Shown here: piece by piece, positions 1 through 7,960 of the stretch | How the letters are laid out: each line of letters starts with the position of its first letter | Position numbering within the stretch: position 1 is the stretch's first letter | Assembly: GCF_001995175.1 (NCBI RefSeq) | Contig: NZ_MUKN01000025.1 | Span: 1-55,471, forward strand | Length of the DNA stretch: 55,471 bases | Source of the DNA: Rathayibacter rhapontici | GTDB lineage: Bacteria; Actinomycetota; Actinomycetes; Actinomycetales; Microbacteriaceae | Direction of reading: 5' to 3' | The notes under the pieces: model-generated | Seen by the model: only the letters and a program-made list of their open reading frames with translations | Told to the model about the DNA's origin: nothing | Database searches by the model: none | Translations under genes and position numbers: made by a program

Positions 1-1227
1 GAGCGCGGGGCCCTCCTCCGCGCCGCCGCCCACCGCGTCGCCGCCCGCGAGGAGGAGCTCGCCGCCCTCAACACCGACGAGACCGGCAAGCCCGCGGGAG
101 ACGCCCTCGGCGGCGTCCGGGCCGGAGTCGACACGCTCCTCCAGTACGCCGAGCTCGGCCCGCTGCACCGCGGCAAGTCCCTCCGCGGCGGAGCCCTCAA
201 CGTCGACCTCGCCCTCCCGCACCCGCGCGGAGTCGTCCTCGCGCTCACCCCGTGGAACGACCCCGTCGCCGTCGCCGCGGGCATGCTCGGCGCCGCGATC
301 GTCTCGGGCGACGTCGTCGTCCACAAGCCCAGCGAGCGCAGCCCCGGCACCGGCGCCCTCTTCACGCGGATCCTCGCCGAGGCCCTCCCCGAGGGCGTTC
401 TCACGCTCGTCGAGGGGGACGGCGCCGTCGGCGACGCCCTGGCCCGCACCGAGGGCGTCGCCGTCCTCGCGCACGTCGGATCCACGGCCACGGGCCGTGC
501 ACTGGCCCGCGTCGCCGCCGTCACCGGTGCGCACGTGATCCTCGAGAACGGCGGCAACGACGCGCTCGTCGTCGACGCCGACGTCGACCCGGTGTGGGCC
601 GCCGAGCAGGCCGCCCTCGGCGCGTTCGCCAACGCCGGCCAGATCTGCACCTCCGTCGAGCGCATCTACGTGCACCGCGCCGTCGCCGACGCGTTCACCG
701 CCGCGCTCGTCGCCGAGGCCGACCGCTGGAGCGCGGGCCCGCTCCCCCGCCTCGTCGACGCCCGGATGCGCGACGCCGTGCACGAGCACGTGACCGAGGC
801 GCTCGAGTCGGGCGCCCGCGCCCTCACCGGCGGCGAGCCCGGCGACGGCACCTTCTACCCGGCCACGGTCCTCGCCGACTGCACCGACGAGATGCTCGTG
901 ATGACCGAGGAGACCTTCGGCCCCGTCGCCCCGATCGTCGTCGTCGACGACTTCGACGAGGCGCTCCTCCGCGCCGCCGCGAGCCCCTACGGCCTGGCCG
1001 CCACCGTGCTCACCGCCGACATGGAGCACGCGCACCGCGCCGCGGCGGCACTGCCGGTCGGCACCGTCAAGATCAACGCCGTCTTCGGAGGCGCTCCCGG
1101 CGGCAGCGCCCAGCCGCGCGGCACGAGCGGCTCCGGCTTCGGCTACGGCCCCGAGCTGCTGGACGAGATGACGACCACCACCGTCGTCCACTTCGGCCTC
1201 CCCGTCCTGCCCGGCGGCGCACGATGA
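1..1227 (+). CDS. Aldehyde dehydrogenase family protein (5' end outside window)
   Basis: An NAD(P)-dependent aldehyde dehydrogenase, which would oxidise an aldehyde to a carboxylate. The reading frame is open from base 1, so the N-terminus lies upstream of the window. About 408 residues are visible. Seen directly: the cofactor-domain stretch LTPWNDPVAVAAGM and VVHKPSERSP, the glutamate region LENGGN (LELGG in most members), and the nucleophile loop NAGQICTSVER carrying the catalytic Cys. The C-terminal EETFGPVAPI motif is also present. The stop overlaps the ATG of the heptose kinase gene by 4 bp (ATGA), so the two are probably cotranslated. The substrate is not deducible. The context suggests oxidation of a sugar or polysaccharide-derived aldehyde, but that is inference. 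Confidence 0.9.
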   Translation, partial: ERGALLRAAAHRVAAREEELAALNTDETGKPAGDALGGVRAGVDTLLQYAELGPLHRGKSLRGGALNVDLALPHPRGVVLALTPWNDPVAVAAGMLGAAIVSGDVVVHKPSERSPGTGALFTRILAEALPEGVLTLVEGDGAVGDALARTEGVAVLAHVGSTATGRALARVAAVTGAHVILENGGNDALVVDADVDPVWAAEQAALGAFANAGQICTSVERIYVHRAVADAFTAALVAEADRWSAGPLPRLVDARMRDAVHEHVTEALESGARALTGGEPGDGTFYPATVLADCTDEMLVMTEETFGPVAPIVVVDDFDEALLRAAASPYGLAATVLTADMEHAHRAAAALPVGTVKINAVFGGAPGGSAQPRGTSGSGFGYGPELLDEMTTTTVVHFGLPVLPGGAR

Positions 1228-2699
1228 GCCTCGAGGGCTCCGCGCTCCAGCGGGCGAGCGCGCTCGTCGCGCACGTGCGCGAGCACCCGCCGGTCGTCGC
1301 CGTCGTGGGCGACCTCATCCTCGACTCCTGGTGGCTGGGCGACGCCGAGCGCGTGACGCGCGAGGCTCCGGCCCCGGTCCTCCGGCTCGACGACGTCGTG
1401 GACGTCGCGGGCGGCGCCGCCAACACCGCCGCGAACCTGCGCGCCCTGGGCGCCGAGGTCCGCACGGTCGGAGTCGCGGGCCGCGATCCCGAGGGCGACC
1501 GCCTGATCGCGTCGCTCGAGCGGGCGGGCCTGGCCACCGGGTCGATCCTCCGGACCGCCGCGGCCACCACGATCAAGACCCGCGTGGTCGGCGGCGACAG
1601 CGTGATGCTGCGCGTCGACTCCGGTCCGCACCGCCCCTCCGACGACGAGATCGAGCGGCTCGCCGAGCTCGCCGTGCGGGCGTCCGAGGGCGCCGACGCC
1701 GTGCTCGTCTGCGACTACGGCTCCGGCATCCTCCGCACCGCCGTCGAGCGCGTGCTCGCCGGGCACCGCCCGGACCTGCTCGTGATCGACGCGCACGAGC
1801 TCGCCGACTGGGCCTTCGCCCGGCCCGACCTCGTCACGCCGAACGCCAAGGAGGCCGAGGCACTCCTCGGGGCCGGACTCGGCCGCGGAGCAGCGAGGGC
1901 GACCGCCGTCCGCGACGCCGCCGCCGAGCTGCGCGAGCGCTCCGGCGCCCGCCACGTGGTGGTCACGCTGGATCGCGAGGGCAGCCTCGCCCTCGACGCC
2001 GACGGCACCGTCAGCCGCACCTTTGCGCAGCCCGCGGAGGAGAAGCAGGCGTCCGGAGCCGGCGACACGTTCGCCGCCACCGCCACGCTCGCCCTCGCCG
2101 CCGGCCGCTCGCTGGCCACGGCCGTCGATCTCGCGCAGGCCGCCGCCGACGTCGTCGTGCAGCGCCCCGGCACGTCCGTCTGCTCGGCCGACGACCTCCT
2201 CGCCTCCCTCGCCGCCCCCGGCGCCGTGGTCCTCGGCGAGGACCGCCTCATCGAGGTGCTCGCCGAGGAGTCGCGCCGCGGTCGGCGGATCGTCTTCACG
2301 AACGGCTGCTTCGACGTCCTGCACCGCGGGCACACCGCCTACCTGCGCCAGGCGCGCGAGCTCGGCGACGTGCTGGTCGTGGCCGTGAACGACGACGACT
2401 CCGTCCGCCGCCTGAAGGGCGAGGGCCGCCCGATCAATCCCGAGGGCGACCGCGCCGGAGTGATCGCCGAACTGGGCTGCGTCGACTACGTGACCCTGTT
2501 CAGCGGCGACACCCCCATCCCGCTGCTCGAGCGCGTGCAGCCGCACGTCTACGTCAAGGGCGGCGACTACAACCCCGACATGCTCCAGGAGGCGGTGGTC
2601 GTCCGCTCCTACGGCGGCACCGTCACCACCGTCGGCTACGTGTCCGAGCACTCCACCAGCGAGATGGTGCAGCGCATCCGATCGGCGGCCCCGCGGTGA
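1224..2699 (+). CDS. hldE: Bifunctional D-glycero-D-manno-heptose-7-phosphate kinase / heptose-1-phosphate adenylyltransferase
   Basis: A 491-residue two-domain protein. The first ~320 residues form a ribokinase/PfkB-type kinase: an N-terminal GDLILDSWWLGD, GGAANTAANL, and the catalytic GAGD near residues 278-281. The last ~140 residues form a nucleotidyltransferase with FTNGCFDVLHRGH (HxGH at about 367-370) and the C-terminal ST-SEMVQRI signature. In Gram-negative bacteria this enzyme phosphorylates heptose-7-phosphate at C1 and then transfers AMP, giving the ADP-heptose precursor. The ATG overlaps the upstream stop by 4 bp, and its own stop overlaps the GTG of the next glycosyltransferase. 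The isomerase GmhA and phosphatase GmhB are not in the window. The family assignment is secure. The exact sugar product in this organism is inferred. Confidence 0.9.
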   Translation: MSLEGSALQRASALVAHVREHPPVVAVVGDLILDSWWLGDAERVTREAPAPVLRLDDVVDVAGGAANTAANLRALGAEVRTVGVAGRDPEGDRLIASLERAGLATGSILRTAAATTIKTRVVGGDSVMLRVDSGPHRPSDDEIERLAELAVRASEGADAVLVCDYGSGILRTAVERVLAGHRPDLLVIDAHELADWAFARPDLVTPNAKEAEALLGAGLGRGAARATAVRDAAAELRERSGARHVVVTLDREGSLALDADGTVSRTFAQPAEEKQASGAGDTFAATATLALAAGRSLATAVDLAQAAADVVVQRPGTSVCSADDLLASLAAPGAVVLGEDRLIEVLAEESRRGRRIVFTNGCFDVLHRGHTAYLRQARELGDVLVVAVNDDDSVRRLKGEGRPINPEGDRAGVIAELGCVDYVTLFSGDTPIPLLERVQPHVYVKGGDYNPDMLQEAVVVRSYGGTVTTVGYVSEHSTSEMVQRIRSAAPR

Positions 2700-3568
2700 C
2701 CAGCCGGCGCTGGTCCGGCCGGTGGGGGCGGCCCACCGAGCCCGAGGCCCCGCTGATCGACGTGCTCGTGCCGACCGTCGGGCGACGCGCCGAGCTGGCC
2801 GCGACCCTCGCCGGTCTCGCGGCGCAGGACGATCCTCCGTTCCGCGTGTTCCTCAGCGACCAGTCCGACGACGCGGTCGCCGAGAACGATCCGACCGTGC
2901 TCGCGATGCTCCGCGTGCTCGAGGCGCAGGGTCGAGCGCCGTTCGTCACCCGTCACCTCCCGCGCCGCGGTCTCGCCGAGCAGCGCCACTACCTGCTCTC
3001 GCTGGCCACCGCCCCGGCCGTCCTGTTCCTGGACGACGACGTGTGGCTCGAACCGGGCACGCTGCTCCGCCTGCACGAGGCCCTCGAGCGCCTCGGCTGC
3101 GGGTTCGTCGGCTCCGCCGTGCAGGGCCTGTCCTACCTCGAGGACGAGCGCCCGCACGAGCAGACCGCCTTCGAGCCGTGGGACGACGGCGTGCAGCCCG
3201 AGCGCATCCGCCGCGGCACCCCGGAGTTCGAGCGCTGGCCCCTGCACAACGCGGCCAACCTGACGCATCTCGCCGCCCGTCTCGACGTGGCCGAGGGCGA
3301 CTGGCGCGCCTACCGCGTCGCCTGGCTCGGCGCGTGCGTCCTCTACCGTCGCGACGCCCTGGTGGCCAGCGGCGGCTTCGACTTCTGGGAGCAGCTGCCC
3401 CCGGAGCACAGCGGCGAGGACGTCGCCGCACAGTGGCGCGTCATGGAGAGGTTCGGCGGCGCGGGGCTCATCCCCAGCGGCGCCGTCCACCTCGAGACGC
3501 CCACGACGGTCACCGACCGGCGCGTCGACGCCTTCGACCGGCTCTTCGCCGAAGAGCACAGCCGGTGA
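2696..3568 (+). CDS. Family 2 glycosyltransferase
   Basis: A 290-residue GT-A fold glycosyltransferase that would transfer a sugar from an activated nucleotide donor to a surface glycan or small acceptor. Visible features: an N-terminal strand IDVLVPTVGRRAEL, a long acidic loop, and the metal/nucleotide-binding DxD-type motif LFLDDDVWLEPGTL near residue 110. The C-terminal acceptor/galactosyltransferase-like segment GGFDFWEQLPPEHSGEDV follows. No membrane segment is evident. The GTG start at 2696 overlaps the hldE stop (GTGA); a GTG start is chosen because no closer ATG preserves the N-terminal strand. Operon position suggests it uses the ADP-heptose (or related donor) made by HldE, which is inference. 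Confidence 0.87.
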   Translation: MTSRRWSGRWGRPTEPEAPLIDVLVPTVGRRAELAATLAGLAAQDDPPFRVFLSDQSDDAVAENDPTVLAMLRVLEAQGRAPFVTRHLPRRGLAEQRHYLLSLATAPAVLFLDDDVWLEPGTLLRLHEALERLGCGFVGSAVQGLSYLEDERPHEQTAFEPWDDGVQPERIRRGTPEFERWPLHNAANLTHLAARLDVAEGDWRAYRVAWLGACVLYRRDALVASGGFDFWEQLPPEHSGEDVAAQWRVMERFGGAGLIPSGAVHLETPTTVTDRRVDAFDRLFAEEHSR

Positions 3569-3609
3569 CACCGGCGCCACCACCCGCACGGCGACGAAAG
3601 GACAGCACC

Positions 3610-3801
3610 ATGGACGCACCCAACCCGATCCAGATCCAGAAGTACCTCTCGGGAATCGACTACCCCGCCTCGAAGGACACGATCGTCGAGACCGCAGAGA
3701 AGGAGAACGCGCCCAGCGACGTCCTCGACGCTCTGCGCGCGATCCCCGAGGGCGACTACGACGCCCCCACCGCGGTGAGCTCGGCCGTCTCGAACGTCTG
3801 A
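3610..3801 (+). CDS. DUF2795 domain-containing small protein
   Basis: A 63-residue soluble protein that matches the DUF2795 family of actinobacteria. It shows the helical core PIQIQKYLSGIDYPASKDTIVETAEKENA, followed by VLDALRAIPEGDYDAP. A good ribosome site (AAAGGA) lies 6 bases before the ATG. It follows the glycosyltransferase gene by 41 bp and is followed at once by a strong hairpin. It may be cotranscribed with the heptose operon or have its own promoter. The function of the family is not established. Confidence 0.85.
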   Translation: MDAPNPIQIQKYLSGIDYPASKDTIVETAEKENAPSDVLDALRAIPEGDYDAPTAVSSAVSNV

Positions 3802-3810
3802 CCCGCACGC

Positions 3811-3857
3811 GAGAGGCCCCTCGCGCCCGCCGACCGGCGGTGCGCGAGGGGCCTCTC
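3811..3857. terminator. Bidirectional hairpin terminator
   Basis: A 16-bp perfect inverted repeat (GAGAGGCCCCTCGCGC at 3811-3826 pairing with 3842-3857) with a 15-base loop. It sits between the convergent DUF2795 and recQ genes. There is no long T-tract, as is common in this GC class. Confidence 0.75.
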
Positions 3858-3873
3858 CCCGTCCCCGGAGCGA

Positions 3874-5517
3874 TCAGACCGTCGCGTCCTCGCGCTCCCG
3901 CAGCACACCCGACTCCAGGGCCTGGAACGACAGCACCTTGTAGCCCTCCGTCTCGAAGAAGATCGTCGCCCGGTCCGACTCCACGCTCATGACCGTGCCG
4001 GTGCCCCACTCGCGGTGCTCGACCGACTCGTCGACCGAGAGCGGAGCGTCGGCCGGCGCCGCGGAGGCCGCCTCCTGCTGCGCCTCGTGCCGCTCGCAGC
4101 CGTCGCAGTTGCCGCACCACTCCGGGCCCTCGACGCCGAAGTACTCCAGCAGCACGCGGCGCCGGCACTGCTGCGTCTCGGCGTACGCTCGCATCATCGA
4201 CAGCCGCGACTCCGCGATCCGCTCGCGGGAGGCCACGGCGTCGGACACCGCCTGCACGGCGTCGTCGGCGCTCGCCTCGCGGGTCGGGCGGACGCCCTTC
4301 CCGGTCTCGATCAGATCGGCGTCGGCGAGGTCGTTGACGAGTCGGGAGAGGGTCCGGGCCGGCTTCCCGAGCTCCTCCGCCAGCTCCGCGATCGTGCGGC
4401 CGGGCTCCGCCGAGACCGCGGCCCAGATCACGCGCAGCGCGGCCTTGTCGACCGAGCGCTTCGCGAAGAAGCGGCGGAGCCCCAGGTCCTCGGCGCGGTA
4501 GTGCAGCGCGCCCGTCGCGGGCTCGCTGTCGCGGCCGGCCCGTCCGATCTCCTGGTAGTAGGCGTCGAGCGACTCCGTGGTCGTCGCGTGCAGCACGAAG
4601 CGCACGTCGGCCCGGTCGATCCCCATGCCGAACGCCGAGGTGGCCACGACGACGTCGAGCTCGCCCGCGCGCCAGCGCTCGTGCACCTCGCGGCGCTCCG
4701 ACACCTTGAGCCCCGCGTGGTACGCCGCGACCGTGCGACCCTCCGCGCCGATCTCGGCGGCGTACGTCTCGGTCTCCTTGCGCGTCGCGACGTAGACGAG
4801 ACCCGGCGCCGTCCAGCTGCGCGCCTCCTCGACGACCGCTCCGCGCTTCTCGTTCTCGCTCTCGTGGCGGTGCACGACGAGCCGGATCTCGGGCCGGTCC
4901 ACGCCGTGGACCTGCACCTCGGGGTCGGTCATGCGGAGGCGCTCGATGATCTCGGCGCGCACCGGGCCCGACGCCGTCGCGGTCATCGCGAGCACCGGAG
5001 GATCGCCCAGCTCGCCGCGGACGTCCGCGAGGCGCAGGTAGTCGGGCCGGAAGTCGTGGCCCCAGCTCGAGACGCAGTGCGCCTCGTCGACGACCAGGAG
5101 CGAGACGCCCGCCTTCGCGAGCCGCGCCACGTTCTCGGCCTTCGCCAGCTGCTCCGGCGCGAGGAGCACGTACAGCGGGCCGCCCTCGTCGATGCGCGCC
5201 CAGGCGCGGGCCACCACCGCGGCGCCCAGCGAGGAGTTGACCGCGACGGCGGGCGGCGCGGCCGGCGCCGCCTCGATCGAGGCGAGCTGATCGGCCTGCA
5301 GCGCGACCAGCGGAGAGACGACGAGGACCACGCCGCCCCGCTCGGCTCCGGCGATCTGGTAGACCGCGGACTTGCCGCCGCCGGTCGCGAGGACCAGCAG
5401 GGTGTCGCGTCCCGACGCCGCCGATTCGATCGCCTCGCGCTGCCCCGGCAGGAGCGACGTCCAGCCGAAGTCCTCTCGGGCGATGCGTGCGACGGGGTCG
5501 TTCCGGGACGAGTTCAT
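3874..5517 (-). CDS. recQ: RecQ-family ATP-dependent DNA helicase
   Basis: A 547-residue superfamily-2 3'-5' DNA helicase for recombination and replication-fork repair. In order: a Q-motif-like FGWTSLLPGQREAI; Walker A ATGGGKS (K49); the DEAH box VVDEAHCVSSWGHDFRPDY (144-147); motif III AMTATAS; motif V TSAFGMGIDRADVRFV; motif VI IGRAGRDS. A four-cysteine zinc site follows (CRRRVLLEYFG, then CGNCDGC). No HRDC domain is seen. Instead the C-terminus has a ~45-residue beta-rich segment (EHREWGTGTVMSVESDRATIFF) resembling the Tudor-like tail of PcrA/UvrD, a comparison made from memory. The ATG at 5517 is chosen because it sits just before the helicase Q motif. Upstream lies a LexA-like box, so SOS control is likely. 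Confidence 0.92.
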   Translation of the reverse strand: MNSSRNDPVARIAREDFGWTSLLPGQREAIESAASGRDTLLVLATGGGKSAVYQIAGAERGGVVLVVSPLVALQADQLASIEAAPAAPPAVAVNSSLGAAVVARAWARIDEGGPLYVLLAPEQLAKAENVARLAKAGVSLLVVDEAHCVSSWGHDFRPDYLRLADVRGELGDPPVLAMTATASGPVRAEIIERLRMTDPEVQVHGVDRPEIRLVVHRHESENEKRGAVVEEARSWTAPGLVYVATRKETETYAAEIGAEGRTVAAYHAGLKVSERREVHERWRAGELDVVVATSAFGMGIDRADVRFVLHATTTESLDAYYQEIGRAGRDSEPATGALHYRAEDLGLRRFFAKRSVDKAALRVIWAAVSAEPGRTIAELAEELGKPARTLSRLVNDLADADLIETGKGVRPTREASADDAVQAVSDAVASRERIAESRLSMMRAYAETQQCRRRVLLEYFGVEGPEWCGNCDGCERHEAQQEAASAAPADAPLSVDESVEHREWGTGTVMSVESDRATIFFETEGYKVLSFQALESGVLREREDATV

Positions 5518-5532
5518 GCCTTCGACGCTACG

Positions 5533-5548
5533 TCGAACACCTCTTCGA
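5533..5548. promoter_or_regulatory. LexA/SOS-box-like operator before recQ
   Basis: TCGAAC-ACCT-CTTCGA matches the actinobacterial/Gram-positive SOS box TCGAAC-N4-GTTCGA at 11 of 12 fixed positions. It lies 15 bp upstream of the recQ start codon. A second perfect 7-bp inverted repeat (TTCGACG-CTA-CGTCGAA, 5521-5537) overlaps it. Spotted by eye; no scoring matrix was applied. Confidence 0.5.
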
Positions 5549-5701
5549 GGGACTCCGCTTGACAGCTCGGGGGAGCACGGTGAAGCGCTCCCACGGACCG
5601 CTCCCCGCGACGCGCCGGACGCTCCTCCGCCGCGTTTGTCAACGTCCTGCGCGCCGCCGCTACGGGTGCTGGGCTGAGTCGACCGACTGGAAGGAGCCAC
5701 C

Positions 5702-5962
5702 ATGGCGAACGAGGACCTCCCCGAGCAGACCACCGGCGCCGGCTCGACCGCTGGTGCGGAGCCGACCGCCGTCGACGGCGCGCAGACCACCCTGCCCGGC
5801 GAGGACGCGACCGACGCCTCGATGGCGGGAGCCGCTCCCGGCGGCACCGCGATCGACCGCGGCACCTCCGATCAGGTCACCGACCTCGACAGCGGAGGGG
5901 ACTCCGTCGCCGACGACGACGAGCTCCCCGACGAGACGACCGGCCCTACCACCGCCGACTGA
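5702..5962 (+). CDS. Small acidic, probably disordered protein
   Basis: An 86-residue protein rich in Asp, Glu, Thr, Gly and Ala, with no hydrophobic core, no Cys and no signal peptide; it reads as intrinsically disordered. A strong ribosome site (AAGGAG) lies 5 bases before the ATG, and a clean hairpin terminator follows, so this is a real single-gene unit. I do not recognise a family. Multi-microbial homologues of this kind are usually labelled hypothetical. A role in stress tolerance or as a counter-ion-rich protein is possible, but nothing in the sequence shows it. Confidence 0.65.
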   Translation: MANEDLPEQTTGAGSTAGAEPTAVDGAQTTLPGEDATDASMAGAAPGGTAIDRGTSDQVTDLDSGGDSVADDDELPDETTGPTTAD

Positions 5963-5981
5963 CCCGCCCGGACACGCGGAA

Positions 5982-6007
5982 GGCCTCCCACCCGCAGGTG
6001 GGAGGCC
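5982..6007. terminator. Bidirectional hairpin terminator
   Basis: A perfect 11-bp stem (GGCCTCCCACC at 5982-5992 pairing with 5997-6007) closed by the tetraloop CGCA. It lies between the small acidic protein gene (+) and the convergent FAH-family gene (-). Confidence 0.8.
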
Positions 6008-6024
6008 CTCGCCGACCGTCGCGC

Positions 6025-6810
6025 TCAGCTCCGCACGATCACCGGATTGAACAGCGTGCCGATGCCCTCGATGTCGATCGCGACGGCGTCCCCGTTCGCG
6101 ATCGGCCCGATCCCGGCGGGTGTGCCGGTCAGGATGACGTCACCCGGCAGCAGCGTGAACACCCGCGACACGTAGGCGATGATCTCGGGCACGCCGTGGA
6201 TCATGTCGCCCGTGTTCCCGGACTGCACGCGGCGTCCGTTCACGCGCGTCTCCAGCGCCGCCTCGTTCCAGACGAACTCGGTCTCGATGACCGGCCCGAT
6301 CGGGCAGAACGTGTCGTAGCCCTTGGCGCGCGCCCACTGGCCGTCGCTCTTCTGCAGGTCGCGGGCGGTGACGTCGTTGGCGATCGTGTAGCCGAAGACG
6401 ACGTCCTCGTAGTCCTCCGCGCGCACGTTCCGCGCAACGGCGCCGATGACGACGGCGAGCTCGCCCTCGTAGTCGACCTGCCGGCTGTCCTCGGGGAGCA
6501 CGATGGCCTCGTCCGGCCCGATCACCGAGGTGTTGGGCTTGAGGAACATCAACGGCTCGGCCGGAGCGTCGCCGCCCATCTCGGCCGCGTGGTCCGAGTA
6601 GTTCTTGCCGATGCCGACGACCTTCGAGCGCGGGATCACCGGGGCGAGGAGCTTCGCCTCCGAGATCGGGATGCGCTCCCCCGTCGTGTCGAAGCCCGCG
6701 AACATGGGGTCCCCCGCGAGCACGACGAGGTCGTCCTCGTCGACGATCCCGAAGTGGATCGCGCCCCCGTTGTCCCCCGAGCGCTGCGTGGCGAATCGTG
6801 CGATCTTCAT
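6025..6810 (-). CDS. Fumarylacetoacetate hydrolase family protein
   Basis: A 261-residue protein of the FAH superfamily, metal-dependent C-C bond hydrolases/decarboxylases of beta-dicarbonyl acids such as acylpyruvates. Visible: the N-terminal cap MKIARFATQ, the core IGKNYSDHAAEMG, LMFLKPNTSVIGP, DYEGELAVVIG (metal-binding E-x-E region), GYTIANDVTARDLQ, and the C-terminal ILTGTPAGIGPI. The ATG overlaps the ilvE stop by 4 bp, so it is the third gene of leuB-ilvE-FAH. In this operon it may act on a 2-oxo acid side product, but the substrate cannot be read from the sequence. Confidence 0.9.
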   Translation of the reverse strand: MKIARFATQRSGDNGGAIHFGIVDEDDLVVLAGDPMFAGFDTTGERIPISEAKLLAPVIPRSKVVGIGKNYSDHAAEMGGDAPAEPLMFLKPNTSVIGPDEAIVLPEDSRQVDYEGELAVVIGAVARNVRAEDYEDVVFGYTIANDVTARDLQKSDGQWARAKGYDTFCPIGPVIETEFVWNEAALETRVNGRRVQSGNTGDMIHGVPEIIAYVSRVFTLLPGDVILTGTPAGIGPIANGDAVAIDIEGIGTLFNPVIVRS

Positions 6811-7919
6811 GCGTCCAACCTCGTCATCCATCCGTGCCGGTCCTCGCGGCGTCCGTACTGGATGCCGGTCAGCCCCTCCCGCAGCGACATCGTGAGCTCC
6901 CCGGCGGGCGCGTCCGCGTGCCCGACCGAGAAGCCCTCGCCCTTGAGCTCGGCGATCGGAGTGATGACCGCGGCGGTCCCGCACGCGAACACCTCCACGA
7001 TGTCGCCCGACGCCACTCCGTCGCGCCACTCGTCGATGCTCACCCGGCGCCGCTCGACGCGGTGGCCGCGGTCCTCGGCGAGCTGCAGCACGCTGTCGCG
7101 CGTGATGCCCTCGAGGATCGAGTCCGACTCCGGAGTGACGAGCGTGCCGTCCTTCTTCACGAGCACCACGTTCATGCCGCCGAGCTCCTCGATGTACTGC
7201 GACTCCTGCGAGTCGAGGAACAGCACCTGCGCGCAGCCGTGCTCGTAGGCCTCCTGCTGCGGCAGGAGCGACGAGGCGTAGTTGCCGCCGGTCTTGGCCG
7301 CTCCCGTCCCGCCCTTGCCCGCGCGGGCGTAGGACGTCGACAGCCAGATCGACACCGGAGCGACGCCGCCCGAGAAGTAGGCGCCGGCGGGGCTCGCGAT
7401 CACGTAGTAGCCGACCTTCTCGGCCGCGCGGACCCCCAGGAACGCCTCCTTCGCGAACATGAAGGGCCGCAGGTACAGGCTCGTCTCGGGCTCCGAGGGC
7501 ACCCAGTCGCCGTCGACGGCGATCAGCTGACGGAGCGACTCGAGGAAGTGCTCGGTCGGCAGCTCGGGCAGGGCGAGGCGGCGGGCCGAGCGCTGCAGGC
7601 GCGCGGCGTTCGCCTCGGGGCGGAACGTCCAGACGGAGCCGTCCTCGTGGCGGTAGGCCTTCATCCCCTCGAAGATCTCCTGCGCGTAGTGCAGGACCGC
7701 CGCGGCCGGGTCGAGCGCGATCGGGCCGTAGGGCTGCACGCGCGGGCGGTGCCAGCCGCCGGTGCGCGACCAGCAGATGTCGACCATGTGGTCGGTGAAG
7801 TAGACGCCGAACCCGGGGTCGGCCAGGATCCGGTCGCGCTCCTCGATCGAGCGCGGCTCGGGGTTCGGCGTGACCTGGAAGGCGAGGTCCTGCGGGGCGA
7901 GCGGGAGGGGGATGGTCAT
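6807..7919 (-). CDS. ilvE: Branched-chain amino acid aminotransferase
   Basis: A 370-residue class IV PLP aminotransferase that interconverts leucine, isoleucine and valine with their 2-oxo acids, using glutamate. Seen: VYFTDHMVDICW near the N-terminus, FEGMKAYRHEDGSVWTFRPEANAARLQ, and the PLP-lysine motif AKTGGNYASSLLPQ (Lys at about 209). The ELGGMNVVLV and EGITRDSVL segments and the C-terminal CGTAAVITPI are also present. The length fits actinobacterial IlvE. It lies 41 bp after leuB, and its stop overlaps the next start, which argues for one transcript. Confidence 0.95.
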   Translation of the reverse strand: MTIPLPLAPQDLAFQVTPNPEPRSIEERDRILADPGFGVYFTDHMVDICWSRTGGWHRPRVQPYGPIALDPAAAVLHYAQEIFEGMKAYRHEDGSVWTFRPEANAARLQRSARRLALPELPTEHFLESLRQLIAVDGDWVPSEPETSLYLRPFMFAKEAFLGVRAAEKVGYYVIASPAGAYFSGGVAPVSIWLSTSYARAGKGGTGAAKTGGNYASSLLPQQEAYEHGCAQVLFLDSQESQYIEELGGMNVVLVKKDGTLVTPESDSILEGITRDSVLQLAEDRGHRVERRRVSIDEWRDGVASGDIVEVFACGTAAVITPIAELKGEGFSVGHADAPAGELTMSLREGLTGIQYGRREDRHGWMTRLDA

Positions 7920-7960
7920 CTCGGTGTCTTTCGTCGGGAGCGTCGGGAGGAGGGGCCGGT

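Noticed and set aside
1143..2651. Long open frame on the minus strand opposite hldE (and many similar long frames elsewhere)
   Set aside because: High GC leaves few stops in non-coding frames. These translations are repeats of Arg, Gly, Ala or His/Val without family motifs, and they lie opposite genes with clear homology.
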